Shown here one piece after another: positions 63,095-64,000 of a stretch of 64,000 nucleotides of DNA. The stretch is from Paraburkholderia haematera (GTDB taxonomy: Bacteria; Pseudomonadota; Gammaproteobacteria; Burkholderiales; Burkholderiaceae), in NCBI RefSeq assembly GCF_905220975.1, contig NZ_CAJNBK010000003.1, forward strand, positions 124,001 to 188,000, written 5' to 3'. A program made the translations under genes and the position numbers. The notes beneath the pieces were generated by a model, which saw only the letters and a program-made list of their open reading frames with translations, had not been told where the DNA came from and ran no database searches. Numbering within the stretch: position 1 is the first letter of the stretch; the number at the start of each line of letters is the position of its first letter.

Positions 63095-64000
63095 CTAGCC
63101 GCCCGCCCCCTTCACCCGCGCAATCTGCTGCTTCGCCGCGTCATACACGTGCTCGGACGTGAAGCCAAACTTCTTCTTCAACTCGGCGAACGGCGCGGAC
63201 GCACCGAACGTATGCATCACCACTTGCGCACCGAGCCGCCCGACATAGCGATCCCAACCGAGCGTTGCCGCCTGTTCGACCGCGACGCGCGCATCCACAT
63301 CGGGTGGCAGCACGGCGTCCCGATACGCTTCGTCCTGGCGCTCGAAGATATCCCACGACGGCATCGACACGACCCGCGCCGCAATCCCTTCGCTCCTGAG
63401 CTTCTCGTAGGCATCGACGCAGAGCGACAATTCGCTGCCCGTGGCAAGCAGGATCACCTCGGGCTTGTGCCCATCAGGCGCATCGGCGAGCACATAAGCG
63501 CCCTTCTGCACGCCCTTGGCCGACGCATAGCGCGTGCGGTCCAAGGTCGGCAATGCCTGACGCGACACGACAATGCATGACGGCCTCTTCGGATCCGACA
63601 TCGCCACACGCCAGACCTCGGCGACTTCGTTCGCGTCGCCCGGGCGCAGCACGGTCAGCCCCGGCACGGCGCGCAACGACGCCAGTTGCTCAATCGGTTG
63701 ATGCGTCGGGCCATCTTCGCCGACGCCGATCGAATCATGCGTAAACACGAAAATGGACGGCACTTCCATGATGGCCGACAGACGGATCGGCGGCTTCATG
63801 TAGTCGCTGAAAATCAGGAAGGTCGAGCCGAACGGCCGCAAATTCGACAACGCGAGGCCATTCACCGCCGCACCCATTCCGTGCTCGCGAATCCCGAAGT
63901 GCAGATTGCACCCGCCATAGTTGTCGTGCTCGAAGCTGCCCGCGCCTTCAAATTTCAGATTGGTCTTGGTGGACGGCGCAAGATCGGCCGCACCGCCGAT
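63095..64000 (-). CDS. tkt: Transketolase, C-terminal part (cut by window edge)
   Basis: The frame stays open to the window end, so the N-terminal thiamine diphosphate domain lies outside. Visible are HFGIREHGMGAAVNGLAL (transketolase motif), the pyrimidine-binding middle domain with FVFTHDSIGVGEDGPTHQPIEQLASLRAVPG, here the motif GVGEDGPTHQP, and the C-terminal domain with VILLATGSELSLCVDAYEKL and RVVSMPSWDIFERQ. It ends at TAG 63095. Transketolase moves two-carbon units in the pentose phosphate pathway, together with gnd and the aldolase in this window. Confidence 0.95.
   Translation of the reverse strand: MGGAADLAPSTKTNLKFEGAGSFEHDNYGGCNLHFGIREHGMGAAVNGLALSNLRPFGSTFLIFSDYMKPPIRLSAIMEVPSIFVFTHDSIGVGEDGPTHQPIEQLASLRAVPGLTVLRPGDANEVAEVWRVAMSDPKRPSCIVVSRQALPTLDRTRYASAKGVQKGAYVLADAPDGHKPEVILLATGSELSLCVDAYEKLRSEGIAARVVSMPSWDIFERQDEAYRDAVLPPDVDARVAVEQAATLGWDRYVGRLGAQVVMHTFGASAPFAELKKKFGFTSEHVYDAAKQQIARVKGAGG

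Overview
The window looks like a chromosomal stretch from a Paraburkholderia/Burkholderia-type betaproteobacterium. The DNA is GC-rich with strong G/C third positions. The gene content is typical of that group: DUF1989, DUF4148 and DUF4382 exported proteins, MipA/OmpV, FecI-FecR-receptor iron uptake, a three-gene RND efflux operon with a CusRS-like regulator, a tandem glycine riboswitch, and a hairpin-bearing intergenic repeat of a kind I associate with Burkholderiaceae. This assignment is an inference from content; no rRNA or species-specific marker is present. I saw no tRNA, rRNA, CRISPR array, prophage or complete insertion sequence.

Layout. (1) 1-16300 is an accessory, patchy region: a GNAT end fragment, a DUF1989 protein, an ISNCY-type transposase remnant, an exported hydrolase facing a TetR regulator across a 26-bp perfect palindrome, a frameshifted glycoside-hydrolase lipoprotein, small exported proteins, a RibD/DHFR-like reductase with an attC-like hairpin at its stop codon, a possible small RNA before a P-loop kinase, an AraC/SDR divergent pair, and a TetR-glycosyltransferase operon. 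(2) 16500-20200 is a three-gene module: an M24 peptidase-like protein, an EphD-type alpha/beta-hydrolase fused to a short-chain dehydrogenase, and a PF10118 metal-dependent hydrolase. It is preceded by an inverted-repeat operator. (3) 21600-26810 is a Fur-box-preceded fecI-fecR-TonB receptor iron locus with a Tat-exported protein downstream and a duplicated receptor 3' tail. (4) 27891-36234 holds an RND efflux operon convergent with its likely two-component regulator. (5) 38279-48320 holds an mreB gene without mreCD, a DszC/SfnB-like flavoprotein, an orphan SLATT membrane protein, a DUF4118-esterase-MipA operon, YceH, an XRE-cupin regulator with a GNAT enzyme, and a LysE exporter. (6) 48488-49960 is a tandem glycine riboswitch feeding a D-amino-acid dehydrogenase. 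(7) 50020-64000 holds small proteins, gnd plus a HAD phosphatase, an MFS exporter, a thioredoxin, class I fructose-bisphosphate aldolase, two hybrid sensor kinases, a lone receiver protein, a 40-codon remnant of an RsbQ-type hydrolase, and the 3' end of transketolase at the window edge.

The strongest leads are the EphD-type lipid/epoxide module, the orphan SLATT effector-like protein, the glycine riboswitch on a D-amino-acid dehydrogenase, the truncated rsbQ just before its PAS-kinase partner, the pentanucleotide-repeat frameshift in the exported glycosidase, and the attC-like element. All start sites, operators and promoters were read by eye from the sequence and were not tested computationally.
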